Source: Kryptolebias marmoratus (Eukaryota > Chordata > Actinopteri > Cyprinodontiformes > Rivulidae). From it: DNA of 64,000 bases. A program made the translations under genes and the position numbers. The number at the start of each line of letters is the position of its first letter. Within the stretch, counting starts at the first letter, position 1. Positions 46,101-56,750 of the stretch are shown here, piece after piece. Below the pieces are notes generated by a model. The model was not told the DNA's origin and made no database searches. It saw only the letters and a program-made list of their open reading frames with translations. The stretch is from assembly GCF_001649575.2 (NCBI RefSeq), contig NC_051431.1, positions 12,834,705 to 12,898,704 on the forward strand, read 5' to 3'.

Positions 46101-49100
46101 CTTGCAAACGACAACAACAACAAAAAAGCTGTACTTTTTGCTTAAATTTAAACCAGAAACATATAGTTAATAATTTTATTGGTACAGAAGTTTACAAAAC
46201 CTTTGTTTTAAGTCATTTTAGGATATTGACACAAAAGCTTAAGGTGTGATAAAGTATAAACCCATGCATTGGCATGACCCATCTTGCACCACTATTGCAA
46301 GGTGGCTTTTTTTTAAATGTTGTCCATTTCTGTGCCGTGAATAAATCTCAATTTATCTCTGATCTTTTTTCTAGAATTAGAATATTAAAGTGAATATTAT
46401 ATAAAACAGCAAAGATATAAAGAAAATAAAAAGGTTGGAAACTATAGAACTCAAAAAAAAAAGGTGCACTCATCTTGGTTTTATTCGAAAGAAAAAAACC
46501 CACATTTTTTTATATTTTAGAAGTTGTATTGTCAGTTGTGAGCTTTGATGAAAGCCGAGTTGTGTCAGTATGCATCTATGCACAAATTAAATGGTGCCGG
46601 AATTGTTTTCTAAATTTTATGTAGGCATAATTCTGGTCTTAGATCCTCCAGTGCTACTGGTCTGTGTTGCAGTACAAACAGCACATCATCAACCAACTAT
46701 ATTTTTAAAAGAAGGTAAAACCTGCCCTCTATAGTCTGTGAAGCGACAGCTTTATTGGAGGGGAGAGACTTTTTTTTTTTTCTCTCTCTCTCTCTCTGAG
46801 GATGTGAGCATTTTTTTTTTTACTTCTATTCATTTCTTGATCTCTCTTTCTGTGCTCATTTCTCTCTCTCTCTTTCCCCTTGTTCAGGCTTGACAGAAGT
46901 TCATAAAAAATGATTTTTAGAAACTTCTTTATGAGACAAGTCTCTGTTCTGTCAGAAGACAACTTTATGTTATTCAAGTGAAAAGGCAAAACTACTAGCA
47001 CTGTTTTTCTTTCTTTCTCTTTTTTTTTAAAGCAGGGAGCTACTCCATTTGTGTCATGGGTGTTTAATTAAGTGTAGTTTCCTTTTAATAGTGGAATGTG
47101 CGTCTGCTTTTTGTCAGACCATTCCTCGATGTCTTTTACAGTCCACCCACATGGTTTGTCTTAGCATTTATGATTTTTCTTATACCGGAGTTGTTAGGTT
47201 CCTAAATCACTTGAGCGCACAGGGCCAAGTGGCCCACATTTAAACAGTAAAAGGCTGTTATGCTAAAGGCCCTCAGATCTCCTACCACTTCATAAATACA
47301 TGTGTATAAAAGGCAGAAAAATACATCTTCCCCGACCAGAGTGAGGGGGGAGCGAGTGTCTGGGAGCACACCTGCTAATTGGAGCCAGCTTGATGTGAAG
47401 TACGGCTGTCTGCTCTGTCTTCTCCATAAACTCTAATTTCTTTTTCATTCTCCCTTGTTTTTGATACCCTCATTGTTCTTGACTCTACAACTTTCATAAC
47501 CCTTTTTTAAATCAATTTTATCCCTTTTTCTCTCAGCTTAGCCTCCTACTATCTTTCACCTATTGCCGCTCCATCTAGTTGGAACACCCGTCCGCCTTCT
47601 CATTTTATCCCTCCCTTCTTTCCACCCACTTACAGATGGAGGCCGTGACAACCTAAACAAGTCTCTCCTAACTCGGCGTAACTAATTGTTTCGAGCTGTG
47701 ATGGATGGAAGGAGAAAGAAAGTGGGTTTCAGGTTCGTGAGTGGCTGCGAGAGAGTTGGCAAGTTAGCACCTAGTCGAAAAGAGACCTCCACTTGACCTT
47801 GCGTCTGGACTGAGTGACTGAGCCTGGGCCACACAGACAAAGACCCCACATTCCCCCCCCCCCCNNNNNNNNNNNNNNNNCCCCCATGACTCCAGCTGCT
47901 AATGGGTGTCACGTCGAATTGCGACTGCACCGAGGTCAAAGGTTGCGGGTGCACACCAGACGGCCAAGTTTAGGATTGCGACGAGGAGTGACGCTGGTCA
48001 TATGTGCCACTAAAGATGTTAGGTTTCTACACATACAGGGTTAAACGACAAACACACACACACCACTATGCACATATACTCGCATGCATGCACATGGGAA
48101 CCATATCTCTCTGCAGAAAGTAATCTTTTCGCTCATCGTTGGCTGGCTGTTGTAGGTTCATATAGATCTGAGGAGGCTTTGAAGGTCTTTGAACTTTGCT
48201 AAATGACTTGACCTTGTGGCTTGTGGCTGAATTCAAGTTTCTGTGTGCGTGCGCGCGCCTGTGTGTGTGTGTGTTTGTTTGGGTGAGTATGGGACGTAGT
48301 GAGTGGGTGGCCTGCATGGGGTCTCATTTCTGCTTCACAGCATAGCAGGGCATTGCAGACGTTTGTGTTGACGACTGCTAAATTAAAAGCAAACTGAAGA
48401 TTATGACAAATCTAAACACTGCTTTTATGAAGCAGAGGGGAACGAAGAAAAAAACATTTCTTTGAATCTTTCATGCTTCGGCTTTGCTGTGTTAATTGTG
48501 CTCACAATCAGCTACTTCCCAGTGATTCCCTGTGTGTTATTTAGTGTGTGGATGTATATTTATGTTTCAGTAGGGGTGTGCACAGTGGATGACGGAGTTT
48601 GAGTGTGTGCGTGTGTGCATGTTCTGTGAACCGGAGGAACAGATAATGTGGCTGCTTGGAGGGAGGAAGCAGCTTGGGAAATGATTTCAACAGCTCTCAT
48701 AATTAGAGGAATATCATAAATTAAACTTGTGTCTGCCGTTGCGTTTGAAGAGCACTCAAAAGTAATAAATTCTGGATGGTTAACATATTTGCATTCCATT
48801 CAGCACGCAGCGTCAGGCGGGAACAGCTGTTTTCCACGTCTTTTGGCAGCAGGAAATGCTCATTGCTCACTCAAGGTGCTTTTAGATACATTGAAATGAA
48901 GGGAAAAAAAGGAAAGTGACTTTTAACTTGAACATGAAGCTGGTGCTACGAGCCTCTGTCACTGGAAATAACTCAACGGGGAACAGCGCATTAATGAAGT
49001 TCTTCAAATGTTGATCGTCTTAGTTTCAAAAGGCCCATTCCCCTTTTCATTTTATCTAATGCTTGGAAAAGTTAACTGGCTAGCTCTTTTTGTAGTTTAG

Positions 49101-52100
49101 ATACAGTTGGAGAGCACTTTTTTGTTTCATTATTTACATTAAGTTAGTATTGTAAAATATACTTTACAGTTAAATGTTTTACTGTTAATTTACAGCAAAC
49201 TATAGGATCCAAAATTTCTATTATTTATAGCATAATATTTATATTTGTTGGAAAAAACAAATTAATTTCATCCATCCATTTGTCCATTCATTTTCTTAAG
49301 TTTTGTTTATTTATATAGTGCCTATTCACAACAAAAATCCTCTAAGGGCACTATACAAGAGAAAAAGCAAGTCCAAATCATAAATCTAATTCAGATCCAG
49401 AATCAAATCCAGTTACATTTAGTTCATTCTGTTGTAATATATTGCATTCACATATAGTATGTTATGGAATGCCAGCTAGTAAGGAAGACAGTAGATTGTG
49501 TTGAATCTTCACTTCATTGCAATTCCCCATTCTGAGCAAGTACTCGAGCGACGGTGGAAAAGAACAACTCCCTTTTAACAGGAAGAAACCTTCAGCAGAT
49601 CCAGACTCAGGATGAGCGGCCATCAGTCTCAACTGGTTAGAGTTTGACTGGAAATGGGATATGGACACGTAGAAACAAGGAAGGCTTTGTCCAGATGTAG
49701 TTTCTGTGGGAAATAAACAAAAAAAAAAAAAAACAGATTAATGACAGCAGTAATTGCAAATACAAACATGGAGAGTAAAGATGCTGCAGAGTGAGGAAAT
49801 GTGGTTAGTTTTTCATCCAGCAGTCTAAACCTGTGGCAACATAACTAAGGGATAACCCAAGACTTCTAAGCCAACCCTAACTACAGAATTTATCAAAAAG
49901 GACAGTCTTAAGCCTAGTCTTAAAAGTAGAATGTGTGTTATTCTCACAGACAGAAACTGGAAGTTTGTTCCACAAGAGAGAAGCCTGACTGCTACTTTTA
50001 GAAACTCTTGGAACCTCAAGTAAACCTGCAGTCTGAGGATGAAGTGGTCTGTTAGGAAAACATGGAACAGTAAGATCTTTAATACAAGATAGACCTTGGT
50101 TGTTGAAAGCTTTGTATGTTAGAATAATTGAAAGCTTATCATTTTGCATGCCTTTTTATGCTACTTCAGACTTCGAACCATTCAGGGATATGCATTTGAG
50201 TTCCTTCTTTTTATTGATCCAGCATCCTACTGTCTGAATTAGTCTGTGTAAGTGCAGATCCAGGCTGTTGCCAAATGCTAGTACAAATGCTTTTTGGAGA
50301 CATAATCCAAGTTTAATCTTGATTTTGGCTACAATTAACTACTAAAAGTATTTGCTCTGCTTCTTGGGTAGTCACCTTTGTTTGTTTTATTTTTATAAAC
50401 TTTTTTTTAGTATTTAAAATGCTCTTGAAATGACAGTGTTATTAGACTGAATATAACACTGTCTAATAAAAAGAATATATACATGAGCTATCATTCTAAA
50501 GTCTTCATTATTATAAATGTATAAACTGTAATGGAAATTAATGAAACACAGAGATTAGCTTAGGTTTATTTCAGGTTATTTTTACTGACACATTTTCTGT
50601 AGGTGCTCTATATAAGAACATTTTAAATTATGCTAAGATGTGAATAACTATTGTTTTTTTCAGTTTTTTTGTTGTTATGAACCAAGATAGTTATTTTTAT
50701 ATATAAGATCTGCATCACTACTTTTTAGCAAATGACTGGTCAGACAGGTCACTGCCGCCAGTGTCTAGTGAAATAGAACTGGGTTAAAGTTTCATGGCCA
50801 TCAATCATTGCTGTGCTACACTGGCCTAATGGACATGCACGCTCCTTAGGGCATCATCACTGAGGAGATGGGCTCTGTCCCTAGCCATTATGTTGGTTTT
50901 ATATACCTCACTATTACAATTCAGAGATGAACTTTATTTTGTCTTCCCAACCCAGGTTGGCGGTTTGGAAAACAGTATGAATGTCCATCACTGCAGCTCA
51001 AATAGGGGCAAGATAAAGTTAAGAGAACAATGTGGATGATTGTTTTTGTGTGTGTGTGTGTGTGTGTATTTATGTGTGTATTCATGTGCTTCCTGTCCCT
51101 ACACAGCCTACTATGAATAATGATTCGACTGGGGTCAGATTCCTCTGGAGACGCTCACCTGTATCTGACACTAGTGGTATCGCGTAGCTGCCATTAATGT
51201 CCAAATTTCAGTGAAAACAGAAATAGAATACAGATAAAGGTAACACACCATCCAGCTTCACACCCGGACACATAATTACCCCAATGGGTTGTGGTGAGGG
51301 ATCATATCCCAGCACGCAGTGGGAGGTCAGCGGCGATAAGCTTCAGCCCAGCTCCCAACATGGAGCATAATTACTCTATTGATAATTCACCAGGAAAATA
51401 GTCCCAGCCAATTGCAGAGCTCCGATATAATGGATTGGACGATGAAACGAGGGACGAATGGAGGAAGGAGGCTGTGAGGGGGCGTGCGTATGTGGGTGAG
51501 TTACACGTGGGGGCACCCAGCAAGGGCCTTTTATTAGAAATGAAAATATGTTTAGGTCATAGGGGGACCCATTTTCCCAGGAGATAATAAAGCCAATAAA
51601 ATGTAAAGCAGGGGAAGAGCTTGGAATGGGGTCCAACTGTGGCTGTTTATCTGTGTGTGTCCTGCATTAGCCCATTTATTCCCAGCCTCAAATTAGCTAA
51701 TCATTCTCCAAGGGGAAGGACTTGGTCAGAAAATTGACATTTAGCAGCATAGGCTCACTCTATTAACTACAGTAAATTTAATTTGCTGCACACCCCAGAA
51801 GTGGGCTGTTTTCTTTGCCATAAGAAGGAGAAAAGGAAGGGAGACTGAGAACTAAAGAGAGGGGTAAAGAAACTGTGTTTATTGTATCTTCTGCTTCTGG
51901 CCACAATTTGCTTGGCTGTTAATATAGGATGTAGGCTCGGAACACTGCAGTTCTGGTGCATTTCCTCATGTACTGATGATTATAAACACACACAGCCATT
52001 GTCAACACATAGTTTCTCACATCCAAAGTCTGGTTTGGGTCATTGCTGGATTGTCTCTAGCTTATAAAATGCTGATGGTTTTGTTATTTGTTTTTTCAAG

Positions 52101-55100
52101 GTAATTTTCTATCCTTAGACCACTTTCACATATAACTTTGAATCAGATTCTTTTAGGTATTTATGTACTATAATTTTTTTAAGTGGCTGTCACAGTGTGG
52201 GCTCTGCAGAATGCAGTAAGTGAGGATGTACTCAGAAAAATCATACTACAGATTAACAAATGCAACTGCTAAGATGACCAAAGCGTCATTGTAACTACTG
52301 GGATTGATAGTAATTTAACTGTCTACTGTATGAACAAAAACAATTTCTAGCAGTAGGAGTAATATAGTGCATCTGAATCTGCAACTGTACCTCACTGGGT
52401 TTTCGTTCTACCTTGTGTTCTCCTTTGGGACATTTCTAGAAAACATCAAAAGGGAGGCATCTAAGAGACATCCTAATCAGATGCCCAAACCACCTCAGCT
52501 GTCTGCTTTCAATCTGGAGGAGCAATGGCTCTACTCGGGCTCCCTCCATATGATGGAGCTCTTTACCCTGTCTCTAAGACTGAGCTTGGACACCCCAAGG
52601 ATGAAGTGTTAAATGGGTTGGGGTAAGGGTTGGTATATAGATGAATTAGTAAATTGAGAGTATTGTCTTTTGTCTCAGCTCTTGTTTACCACAACAGCAG
52701 AAGCAATGGCCTAATTACTGCAGACTGTTCCATCTGTCCATGTCTTCGATGTCTTTCTTACTGTCATCACTTGTGAATAAAACTCCAAGACACTTGTACT
52801 TCTCCACTTGAGGCCAAGACTCACTCTTAACCAGGAAGCATTTCACCGTTTTCTGATTGAGGATGGCCTCAGACTTAGAAGAGCTGACTCTGAAACCAGC
52901 CCCTTCTCACTTAGCTGTGGAGTACTCCACTGAGGACTGACGGTCATGGTTTTTAGACCAACAGAATCAGGATTTCAGTGACTACACTTTAAGATCCTGT
53001 CCATGAGCACCACAAACAGGATCAAAGAAAAAAAGCAGCCCTGGTGGAGTCCAACCTGCACCTGGAACAAGTTCAACTTTGCTTCGAGATTGTGGACATA
53101 GCTCGCGCTTTGGTTATACGGGGACTGATATCCTGTAAAGGTGCACCCTATACTCCAGTAAGACCCTCCACAAAATGTCTCAGGGGACATGATTGTAAAC
53201 TATTTTCAGATCCACAAAACACTTGTGGATTGGGCTATCAAACTTCTGTGACCCACTCAGCATGGGTAAAGATTTGGTCCACTGTTTCATGACCCGAATA
53301 AAAAACAGTGCTTCTCGTTAAGTCGGGTTTCAACAATTGGTTGATGGTTCCTTTTTAACACCTTAGAGTAGAATTTCCCAGAGACTCCAAGCAGTGTGAT
53401 TCCCTCAATAGTTGAAACAAACTCTCCAGTTCTTTATAAAAGCTGGGTTGAAGGCAAGATTCCTTGTGTTCTGATTTCTGGCATCATAAACTGACTTGAC
53501 TCTTCAGTGCACCTTGTAAACATGTTTAATTGTTCTTCAAGTTGAACATTTTAACACAGATTCCCATTTTGGATTGGCCTTTAGTGGTCATTTGAGGAGC
53601 TGCCCCACTTTTATATTTCATTAGAGTTTTGCAGTTTAAGCATACATTTCAAGCTCAACATTTGAAATGGATTAGGTATGAAGTATCTCAAAGATGTTAG
53701 TCATTTGAAGACCTCAATTTAAAAAGAAATATGCTCTCTGTCAGCTGCACCTCAATGGTGCTGAAAAAATAAATCTAGGATAGTGTTTTCTTTCTCTCGT
53801 TTGCCTTTTGACTGAGATCCCTTTTATGGAGAGACTTTGGCATGGTGCAGTGACTCTCCAGTGATCAGGATCGCCCAAGCCTAATTGATTGCAACAGTTG
53901 TCGGAGTGTTGTCTGTTAGGTTGGTGACAGGTGTCTGAAGAAAATGATTAGTTTTCTGTTGGGAGAGAGACAGCTCTGGATGTCCCAAACTGCAAACTAA
54001 TAAAGGGGGGAAAGCAATAAAGCTCATGGACAGCAGGTTTGACTGTTTTTATAGACAAATCAATAAAATGATAGATGATGGAAAATAACGGCATCTCAGC
54101 TGCCGATTTCTACTGGGGCTACAAATCATGCCCCCCCTTCCCCTCATACACACACAGATATGCTCGTCACACAGAATGCAGACACACACACACACATCTT
54201 TGTAGAGCATGTTGGTATTATGTGTTGTGACACATAATTGGGTTTATAAGATGAGTAGAGCGCATTGAGAAATAAGTTGCACTTTGAATTAGCTTTTTCT
54301 TGGTGTTTAAATCAGAGTGCTAATCTTTGTGTGTCATGGCTAACAAAGTAAATCTTCCACTGTAAATCTTTTGGAGACCAGAGGGGCAGTGTCAGGATCA
54401 ATACCGAGGACAGGTCTTCCTCTGAGCCAACCTCTAATTGGCTCAATTTCTGTGTGTGTGTGTTTTATGGTGTATTGGTTTGTATATAACTATTATTACG
54501 CCCAATGAAAGATGAACCTTTCTACTCCTGGGAAATTTAATCACAGTGAGTTTTTTTTTTCCCTTTCCTTTTTGTTTTGGTTTACAGGATGCAAACATTA
54601 CATTGTTTTTATGTTATAATTTAAAGTCACAATCTAGACCAAGTTAATCTTGTTTGTCGTTGACTTTTACAGTAGATTTGATTTTTTTTAAGGTCTTTCC
54701 ATTTAAAAAATCAGTTTTAATATGTTATTTACTCAAAAAAAAACCCTACCTCAATATGCTGATATAGATGTTCTATTTTGACCTTTTGTTTTTACTCAAG
54801 TTTAGATGTTTTGTATGAGCTGACACTTGTTTGTTGTGACATTTTCATTATAGAATTTTACAATCAACAAAGAATGAATCAGCTACTCTTTTCTGCACCC
54901 AAAGAATGTGGTTTCCTTAGTGGGAATGTTACACTTAGAATTCCTGTTTCTGTTTTTTGATACTGTTGCCATTCTTATTCATAAATGACAGTTAAATGAA
55001 AGATTACTATGGCAAAAAGAAGGTCGATTTGACTGAAAAGTCATACTTTCAGGACAATAACATATTTGATAAGAGATTCAAAAGCTGTAATCTCCATCGT

Positions 55101-55323
55101 CTTGTCACCTCCATCCTCACCACAGGAGGTCTCGCAGTGGAAGCGGAAGCCGAAGCCGCCGAGCAAGCCACAGCCGGAAAAGGAGCCGCAGCCGCAGCAG
55201 AGACAGAAACCGTCGTAAGGGCCGCGACCGGGAGAGGGAGAAAGACAAGGAACGAGACAAGGGAAGAGACAGAAATAAAGACAGGGACAAGGACAGGAGT
55301 AAAGACAAGTCAGAGAAGAAGGG
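31877..55323 (+). CDS. rsrc1: rsrc1, arginine/serine-rich coiled-coil protein 1 (partial gene span, 3 coding exons visible)
   Basis: Nuclear SR-related protein (SRrp53 family) implicated in constitutive and alternative splicing, especially 3' splice-site selection. Coding exons 31877-32055, 35886-36008 and 55126-55323 join in frame, with all junctions in phase 2, giving 166 codons plus two bases. The protein begins MGRRSSDSEDDSRSRRKRK, as in vertebrate RSRC1 (MGRRSSD...). It has a poly-serine run (about residues 24-36), then dense RS/SR dipeptides, then an RNRRKGRDRE stretch grading into KDK/RDK charge repeats that correspond to the mammalian KGRDKEKREKEKDKGKDK region. The C-terminal half with the coiled coil (about 170 residues in mammals) is not seen and must lie beyond the window, unless short exons were missed. 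The start has an excellent Kozak context (GCACCATGG). The gene is divergent from shox2. Confidence 0.92.
32056..35885 (+). other. rsrc1 intron after first coding exon
   Basis: A 3.8-kb intron. The left third is an unclassified dispersed repeat (32219-33010). The remainder is AT-rich with poly-T and poly-A tracts and a tiny telomere-like CCCTAA run at about 35783-35799. No other coding sequence supported. Confidence 0.7.
32219..33010. repeat. Unclassified dispersed repeat with internal partial duplication
   Basis: The motif series 'TATCTCATGA-CC', 'GAAAGTAATCA-TGGATGTACATC', 'AAATTTGGT/GTGGTAGTAGC', 'GAGTCATTTACAACACATACT' recurs two to three times within the interval. It recurs again, diverged, at 58608-58830. 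This is the signature of an old interspersed element inserted and partly duplicated. The family is not identified. Confidence 0.6.
35886..36008 (+). CDS. rsrc1: rsrc1 second coding exon (RS domain)
   Basis: Length is 123 bases, phase 2 in and out. The acceptor is TATGTTCTGTTCAG before 35886; the donor is AGAAG|GTAGCA after 36008. It encodes RRRRSSSSSRSSSHRRRSRS, then ADRDKGRSHRSHRSRSRDR, continuing the arginine/serine-rich domain. The frame matches both neighbouring exons exactly. Confidence 0.9.
36041..36253. mobile_element. Nonautonomous hAT-like MITE, near-complete copy
   Basis: A 213-base element has long inverted ends. The left begins CAGGGGTGGCCAATCCTGGT and the right ends GACCAGGATTGTCTACCCTG. 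Internal arms (TGCATGTTTTACTTGTTTC / GAAAACATGCAGGATAGTGG, CTCCAACACACCTGATT / AATCAGGTGTGTTGGAG) also pair. Flanks CTCTACAT and CTATACAC match at 6 of 8 positions, consistent with a decayed 8-bp target duplication. It resembles a very common fish MITE. Confidence 0.8.
36408..36800. repeat. Possible degraded hAT-type element
   Basis: The sequence GCAGGGATGTAACCAGACAT followed by GTATTTGTACCGTGACG resembles the ends of fish hAT elements. No matching right end was found and there is no transposase reading. Low confidence. Confidence 0.3.
37700..37728. repeat. (AC)n microsatellite
   Basis: About 14 AC units in the rsrc1 intron, between GTACGCACCTGCACCACAG and ATAAGCATAGC. Confidence 0.95.
39800..39960. 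promoter_or_regulatory. Candidate conserved element in rsrc1 intron
   Basis: A repeat-free block contains TTTTATTGGCGGCCGCAG and TTTACAGCAATTAAAGAGC motifs in a gene-free stretch. It is an enhancer candidate by composition only. Confidence 0.25.
40515..40550. repeat. Perfect 16-bp inverted repeat (hairpin)
   Basis: CTGGTGTTAGGATAAA at 40515-40530 is followed by a 4-base loop (CCTT) and its exact complement TTTATCCTAACACCAG at 40535-40550. After one mismatch, four more outer bases pair. It lies in the rsrc1 intron beside poly-T-rich sequence. Confidence 0.95.
42978..42986. other. Assembly gap (9 N) in C-rich repeat
   Basis: Nine undetermined bases are flanked by CCCCCCCACC and CCACCACCCCCACCCC, within the rsrc1 intron. 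Probably a polymorphic or unsequenceable C-rich tract. Confidence 0.98.
43133..43179. repeat. (CA)n microsatellite
   Basis: About 23 uninterrupted CA units in the rsrc1 intron, followed by AACAAATT. It is one of the longest dinucleotide tracts in the window. Confidence 0.97.
44460..44930. promoter_or_regulatory. Strong candidate distal enhancer in rsrc1 intron
   Basis: This repeat-free block contains about eighteen ATTA/TAAT cores within 44600-44925. Several are paired or overlapping (ACATTAATTAGAA, GATAATTAGAA, GCAATTAATGG, GATTAATTACGG, TCTAATTATTTCTAATTGG), together with GTGATCACTGG. Both flanks are ordinary AT-rich or simple-repeat sequence. This is the profile of a homeodomain-bound developmental enhancer. 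The nearest developmental target is shox2, about 16 kb upstream. Not alignment-tested. Confidence 0.5.
47270..47420. promoter_or_regulatory. Weak candidate conserved element in rsrc1 intron
   Basis: A short repeat-poor block contains CTGCTAATTGGAGCCAGC and CATAAATACATGTGTATAAAAG. The flanks are low-complexity. Suggestive only. Confidence 0.2.
47865..47880. other. Assembly gap (16 N) in poly-C tract
   Basis: Sixteen undetermined bases interrupt a run of cytosines (twelve on the left, five on the right). This is a homopolymer that short reads could not resolve. Confidence 0.98.
48640..48860. promoter_or_regulatory. Candidate conserved element in rsrc1 intron
   Basis: Repeat-free sequence contains CTCATAATTAGAGG, ATAAATTAAAC, the octamer-like ATATTTGCATTCC, and CAGCTG. 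Composition contrasts with the GT-repeat flank on its left. Candidate regulatory element. Confidence 0.35.
49290..50150 (-). mobile_element. LINE 3' end remnant (non-LTR retrotransposon)
   Basis: On the minus strand an open stretch (49877-50149) reads SSSQASLLWNKLPVSVCENN, then STFKTRLKTVLFDKF. This matches the LWNxLPxxI...FKxxLKTxLF C-terminal motif seen in many fish LINE ORF2 proteins. Downstream on the same strand lies a 3'-tail-like segment (TTGTATAGTGCCCTTAGAGG ... CACTATATAAATAAAC, plus-strand 49300-49350). The copy is truncated with no intact reverse transcriptase. Confidence 0.65.
51240..51740. promoter_or_regulatory. Candidate conserved element cluster in rsrc1 intron
   Basis: Repeat-poor sequence has CACATAATTACCCC, GCATAATTACTC, ATTGATAATTCACC, GATAATAAAGCCAATAAAATG, and CAAATTAGCTAATCATTCTCC. 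The ATTA/TAAT density and lack of transposon similarity make it a plausible enhancer. Inference from composition only. Confidence 0.42.
52430..53480 (-). mobile_element. LINE reverse-transcriptase remnant
   Basis: The minus strand carries a decayed reading FQVQVGLHQGCFFSLILFVV followed by LMDRI (about 52990-53070). This resembles the VGLRQGCPLSPxLF...MDRI reverse-transcriptase core of fish non-LTR retrotransposons. Further 3' is a degraded segment (plus-strand CATCCTAATCAGATGCCCAA, CCACCTCAGCTG) that also appears at 16850-17205. Many stops; not functional. Confidence 0.7.
53810..54120. promoter_or_regulatory. Candidate conserved element in rsrc1 intron
   Basis: A long repeat-poor run contains CCTAATTGATTGCAACAG, GGTGACAGGTG, AAACTAATAAAG, AAATCAATAAAATGATAG and CATCTCAGCTG. 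Homeodomain and TALE/Meis-like (TGACAG) motifs are combined. Enhancer candidate only. Confidence 0.35.
55126..55323 (+). CDS. rsrc1: rsrc1 third coding exon (RS to KD/RD charged repeats)
   Basis: Length is 198 bases, phase 2 in and out. The acceptor is CATCCTCACCACAG before 55126; the donor is GG|GTAAGT after 55323. It encodes RS repeats, then the family-specific RDRNRRKGRDRE and a lysine/aspartate/arginine stretch ending DKSEKKG. This agrees with the region just before the mammalian coiled-coil half. The next exons are not recognised in the remaining 8.7 kb. Confidence 0.92.
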
Positions 55324-56079
55324 GTAAGTGATAAGTTCATGACCATATCTACTGCACGGAGCAGAATATGTTGATTGCTGTTATACACATACAAATCTGG
55401 AGCCCAGTGTCAGTTTCTCCATCCACCCATCCATCACTCCATCATCTCCTTTTTTTTCCCCTCCGCAATCAAACATTGTAATGTCATACAATTCCCTGCT
55501 GAAAGAGAAAACGTCATAGTGGAATACAAATAGATGGTCAGTGGACGTGCTGCGCAGGTTCAGTTTGTGATAATGTTTTGGTCACCAGATGCTGCCTGAC
55601 TTATTTTCTCCCTCTGGAACCAGTTGCAATAAGTCCAGAGAACATAACAAGATCTTTTGCACCTTCTGTGTCTTGGTTGCCCGTGCCAGGGAAAAAAAGT
55701 AATACTAAGAACCTGTTATTGAAGAAAGAAAAGTTGGCATTCTTATTTGCAAGTTTGTGGCCTATGATGACTGTAATACAGACTAGGATCAGGTTTAGTG
55801 CGGTGGATACTTAACAGCTGTACGCTCTGGTGCGTTTATAACTACCTTAGTGGCATTTCTTTGCTTATATCGGAAAAGCATCCTCAATCCCTCCCCGAGA
55901 GGTAATTCTCTAATGTTATGGGAGGCTACTGTAATAATGCTGGTATCCAGTAGTTGTCTGTCATATGAAATAGCACAGATGTACATATCAAACCCTGGAT
56001 CCCAAGAGTGACGCAGGCCAGCATCTGGTCTACACATCTTTTTAAGAGACTTAAGATCACTGGGTAAACTTAATCCACA

Positions 56080-56170
56080 CTCATACTTTGTTGCTTCAGT
56101 CAAAGGTTTTCCTTCAGGATGTAGTGATGTTGTATCTCAATTAGACCTTTCTGGTTAAATAAAGACAAGA
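56080..56170 (+). repeat. Possible LINE 3'-end tail
   Basis: The stretch TATCTCAATTAGACCTTTCT followed by GGTTAAATAAAG resembles the 3' terminus of common fish LINEs on the plus strand. The preceding roughly 280 bases may belong to the same fragment but show no recognisable protein. Confidence 0.3.
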
Positions 56171-56603
56171 AAATAGTCAGCGTTAATGTTTTTGCTCAAT
56201 AAGGGACCCTCTGCAAAAACATCAAGGCTTCAGTTTTCTCTGAGCAAACACAGCACAGAGGTTTACTTTTAAAGGAAAAGTGTTCAATTTATTTTAAGTT
56301 ATTGCCTTTCTTAGATCACTATCAGGAAAACAAATAAAGCTAACAGTGAAATGTAAGGCCAGCAGACTATATCTATTTTCTTATTAGGGCTTCAATATCC
56401 TTTAGCATTGATACAGATCTTTTTTTCTTTATCTCTGACCCTGCTTTAGCGGGTCTGTGTGCATTTCTGTCTGCTGGTTTGTGTGTTTGCATTTTCACCT
56501 GTGGCAGTGTTCATACATTTCAAACTGTCTGTAGTGAAACCTAGTTTTCCAGTTTGGTTAAACCTTCATAGATGACATGTGGAGCGACTTAAATCTGTTA
56601 GAC

Positions 56604-56750
56604 CAGGGTTGGGCAATCCTGGTCCTCGAGGGCCACCATCCTGCATGTTTTACTTGTCTCTCTGCTCCAACACACCTGATTTGAATCAGTGGGTGATTAA
56701 CGGAAAAAGTACAGGATAGTGGCTCTCCAGGACCAGGGTTGCCCTTCCCT
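56604..56750. mobile_element. hAT-like MITE, internally deleted copy
   Basis: Same family as the element at 36041-36253. It begins CAGGGTTGGGCAATCCTGGT and shares CATCCTGCATGTTTTACTTG and CTCCAACACACCTGATTTGA, but loses most of the right half after GGGTGATTAAC. The right end reads CCAGGACCAGGGTTGCCCTTCC. Similar 7-mers (GTTAGAC, ATTAGAC) flank it. Confidence 0.75.

Larger units (their letters stand above)
36009..55125 (+). other. rsrc1 large intron (19.1 kb)
   Basis: It separates the second and third visible coding exons. It contains transposon remnants (36041-36253, 36408-36800, 49290-50150, 52430-53480), simple repeats, a strong hairpin (40515-40550), two small assembly gaps and several conserved-looking blocks listed separately. 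No further rsrc1 exon was recognised inside it. Confidence 0.75.

Noticed and set aside
55041..55394. Minus-strand ORF of 117 codons opposite rsrc1 exon
   Set aside because: It is the antisense shadow of the RS-repeat exon; Leu/Cys/Ser-rich reading without homology.
55795..56103. Minus-strand ORF of 102 codons
   Set aside because: Not recognised, no splice context. It is adjacent to a LINE-like 3' tail on the opposite strand and probably lies in an old repeat.
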